From Chondrilla cf. caribensis (taxonomy: Eukaryota; Porifera; Demospongiae; Chondrillida; Chondrillidae): 60,000 nt of DNA. The notes below the pieces were generated by a model. It ran no database searches, was not told where the DNA came from, and worked only from the letters and a program-made list of their open reading frames with translations. The translations under genes were made by a program, and so were the position numbers. The DNA lies in the NCBI GenBank assembly GCA_964020155.1, contig OZ026567.1:3654850-3714849 (forward strand), written 5' to 3'. The first letter of the stretch is position 1, and each line of letters begins with the position of its first letter. This document shows, piece by piece, positions 57,488 to 60,000 of the stretch.

Positions 57488-59044
57488 TCAACTCTGGCGG
57501 TCGAGGAGGTCATTGACAACAGCTCTTATGTGGTTGCTGTGCTTCTTCAACAGCTCCTCGTTCAGGTGGCGATTCGGGAATTCCCATGCTCACCAGCCTA
57601 TCCACGAGATTAGTGGGTTCTTTAGGGGGTGCCCACTTTGCCTGTGGAGGTGTGTACTTCTTTGGAAGCTTGAAAGCAGGCGTGGTAGAAGTGTTATCAC
57701 AACTGTCTCCTTCACATTGGATACCTCCCTGTGTGTTCTCTACTGTAGACTCTTGTTCCAGCTCTGGAGTATATTTGTCGGAATCTCCAACCTGTTGAAC
57801 GACTTCAACTGAGTCAAGTATATTTTGGTCAACCAAATCTGTACAGGCATCCTACGGACAAACAAGATGGATGAATATAACATCTGGAGAACATACAGTG
57901 AGGCAGACACACACAGACAAGTGCTGTAACACACACAGTAGTAAATATGTACATACGTACATACAAACATACGTACCTGAAAGTCCTCATCTGATCCACC
58001 TTCGAAAGGGGTGTTGAGGTCATTCTGTCCACAAATATTCTGGTTGTTATCAACGGGTTCAAGCCTAATGTCCCCAGCTGGGGAGTCCTGTGGGCGGTGA
58101 TGGATGTGGATGTCCTTGACAAAGTTGGTGAACATAATAACCAGACCAGTGGCTATGGTGAGAGGCTCCTTGATGGTGGCCTCACCGAGGGTCTTCCTAT
58201 GAAACTTGAAGTTGCTGGCATCCCTCCTGGTCTGCTTCGATGTGGCATTTGGTGAAACACGTGGGCTGGTGTTGTCCGGATTAGGTCCTAGTTGAGGAAT
58301 AGGCTGGGGTGGTCCGTCTGGCGAGGACAGCACCTCCCAGTCCGGTAGTCCCCCAATGCTGTCTTCTCCACAAATAGTGTTATTCCTGTCATTGGTCCTG
58401 TCCTCGACAGCGTTCTGCTGAGTCTGTCCAGCAGCAGTGAGGAGAGCATTCGGATCAAAGCACGGTGGAATGACAATAACAAATTCATCACTGGAATCTG
58501 TAAACAACAACAACAACAACAATAGATTTTACATGATGGCTGTGCACATTAGAGGGTACGTATGTACATAGGGTACAAGCACCACAAACTCATTTCTTCT
58601 AACACACACTCTCCAATTGGTACACTGATGCATGTATGTAGGCTGTGCTCTTCAGTATGTAAGTATTGACATAGCAAATTGTACACTGCAGGGATGAGTT
58701 CAGAGGAGAGCTTAGAGGTGAGCGTATAAGTGAGTCTGTTCTATGTACTGTAGCAAACAAAATCACAGGTGAGGCACAGCAGAGGGGATGTGTGCTCAGG
58801 ACAGGTTGGAGGGAAGCCATCAATCACCCTCTCACTAACCTCGAAGTTCCCTGCTGGTTGCAGGCTCTGCAGTGGTGGCTCTAGACTTCTGAACTCTGGC
58901 TCATCATCAAAATTCCCAATATAATGTGTTGACAAGGACTTTGGGAGATGTTCATGAACTACAACTGCAAGAGTAGATAAAGAATTAGACAATGCACATT
59001 GAAGTGCAGGTTGCACTCGCAATTGATGTGACTACACAATAATG

Positions 59045-59140
<96 letters not shown>

Positions 59141-59907
59141 CTTTTACATAAAATTTCATCAAGTTTAAGTTTTGCATCTTTCAAAGTTTCAAACTCTCGT
59201 GCAATCCTTCTGGGTACTGCATTGTGAGATAAATGGATTCATTCCTAGATGACAAGACACATTCCCACGACACTGAGTACACTAGCTGATAGAATAACTG
59301 TCTCCACACAAAAATGGAGTAAAGCCAATTCTCGCCATTCAAATATGAGGATCAGACGTACCCTTGCACTGAAGGAGAGGTCATTGTCTGTTTCCATTTC
59401 TGATTTTTCTGTTGGCTACAAATGAGAATTGGGATAGAAAAAATGTCAAAAATTGCAAGTTACAAGTAAGTTCACCACACACAACACTCGCAATACACTA
59501 CACACAACACTCTACATACACACACACTCACACAACACTCTACACACTCACACACAACACTCACAGCACACTACGCACAACACTCTACATACACACACAC
59601 TCACACACAGCACTCTACATACATACACACTCACACACAGCACACTACACACAACCTCACACACAGCACTCTACACACTCACACACAACATTCACAGCAC
59701 ACTACACACAGCACTCTACATACACACACTCACACACAGCACTTTACATACATACACACTCGCACACAGCACTCTACACACTCACACAGCACTATACACA
59801 CAACACTCTACACACACATATAGCACTCTACACATTCACTCGCTACAAACACCATCTTGGGCTCCAGTAGTTTTACTATGACAAATTGACCAGAATCTGA
59901 TGCCAAA
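57488..59907 (-). pseudogene. ankyrin/NBR1-like unit 9, truncated at both functional ends
   Basis: Exons: 3 in part (about 59907-59844), 4 (59415-59362), 5 reduced to about 33 bp (59193-59225), 6 (58964-58840), 7 (58497-57977, full length with LIR) and 8 (57851-57488). Exon 8 has the same extra T as unit 4 (GGAATTCCC), so the UBA frame is lost after SMG. Exon 5 has lost its helical segment and its acceptor. At about 59907 the family sequence stops inside exon 3 (TTTGGCATCAGATTCTGG) and unrelated DNA follows, so exons 1 and 2 are absent. A long TG tract (59045-59138) lies in intron 5. Confidence 0.7.
59474..59840. repeat. intronic minisatellite of unit 9
   Basis: CACACAGCACTCTACA array in intron 3 of unit 9. 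Confidence 0.9.
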
Positions 59908-60000
59908 TCTACTTCTGACCCGCTGTTGGGAGACTCGTTCACACCTACCCCACCGATGACAAATCTTAGAACGTCAGCACTTGATCGATGGTAAGGTCTA
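59908..60000. other. array boundary, unrelated sequence
   Basis: Sequence with no match to the other units in this window. It marks the end of the array or an insertion; nothing is recognisable in 93 bp. Confidence 0.4.

Overview
The window reads as nuclear DNA of an invertebrate animal. Genes are split by GT-AG introns. The protein families are animal-type: a receptor-type tyrosine kinase, cytosolic sulfotransferases, a LACTBL1-like serine hydrolase, and an ankyrin protein with an NBR1-like tail. The DNA is rich in CA/TG repeats, MITEs, SINEs and CR1/L2-type LINE remnants. A sponge or similar early-branching animal would fit, but nothing here fixes the species. No RNA gene, CRISPR array or prokaryotic feature was seen, apart from a tRNA-like SINE head.

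Layout. (1) 1-2.0 kb, + strand: the last two coding exons of a tyrosine kinase, with minisatellites in the intron upstream. (2) 2.9-7.2 kb, + strand: a complete six-exon LACTBL1-like gene of 552 codons. (3) 8.25-10.06 kb, - strand: a four-exon RRM protein with a Tyr/Arg/Asp-rich tail, head-to-head with the next locus. (4) 10.2-25.3 kb, + strand: a tandem array of seven cytosolic sulfotransferase loci with a shared three-exon design. Copies 2, 3 and 7 have intact reading frames of 288 codons. Copy 4 differs by one missing base. Copies 1, 5 and 6 are decayed. (5) 26.5-60 kb, - strand: nine tandem, mostly broken units of one gene family. The N-terminal exons carry ankyrin repeats arranged as in ANKIB1. 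The C-terminal exons carry an NBR1-like LIR motif (EFVIVIPPCFD) and an NBR1-like UBA domain.

The ankyrin/NBR1-like array is the most unusual part. I do not know a described family with this architecture. It would join a protein-interaction module to an ATG8-binding and ubiquitin-binding tail, as in a selective-autophagy receptor. No unit keeps all exons. Unit 7 has lost the middle exons but can still be read in frame as ankyrin-LIR-UBA, about 478 residues. Units 2+3 (31279-37685) and 5+6 (40272-46678) are 6.4-kb copies that look identical even in microsatellite length. That means either a very recent duplication or an assembly artefact. Mobile elements mark the history of the array: pogo-like MITEs with TA target duplications, another TA-flanked MITE, a hAT-like MITE with a 5-bp duplication, tRNA-derived SINEs, a foldback SINE with a 16-bp duplication, and a LINE 3' end in place of an exon.

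Exon borders were read by eye from splice consensus and frame continuity. Transcript data would be needed to confirm them.
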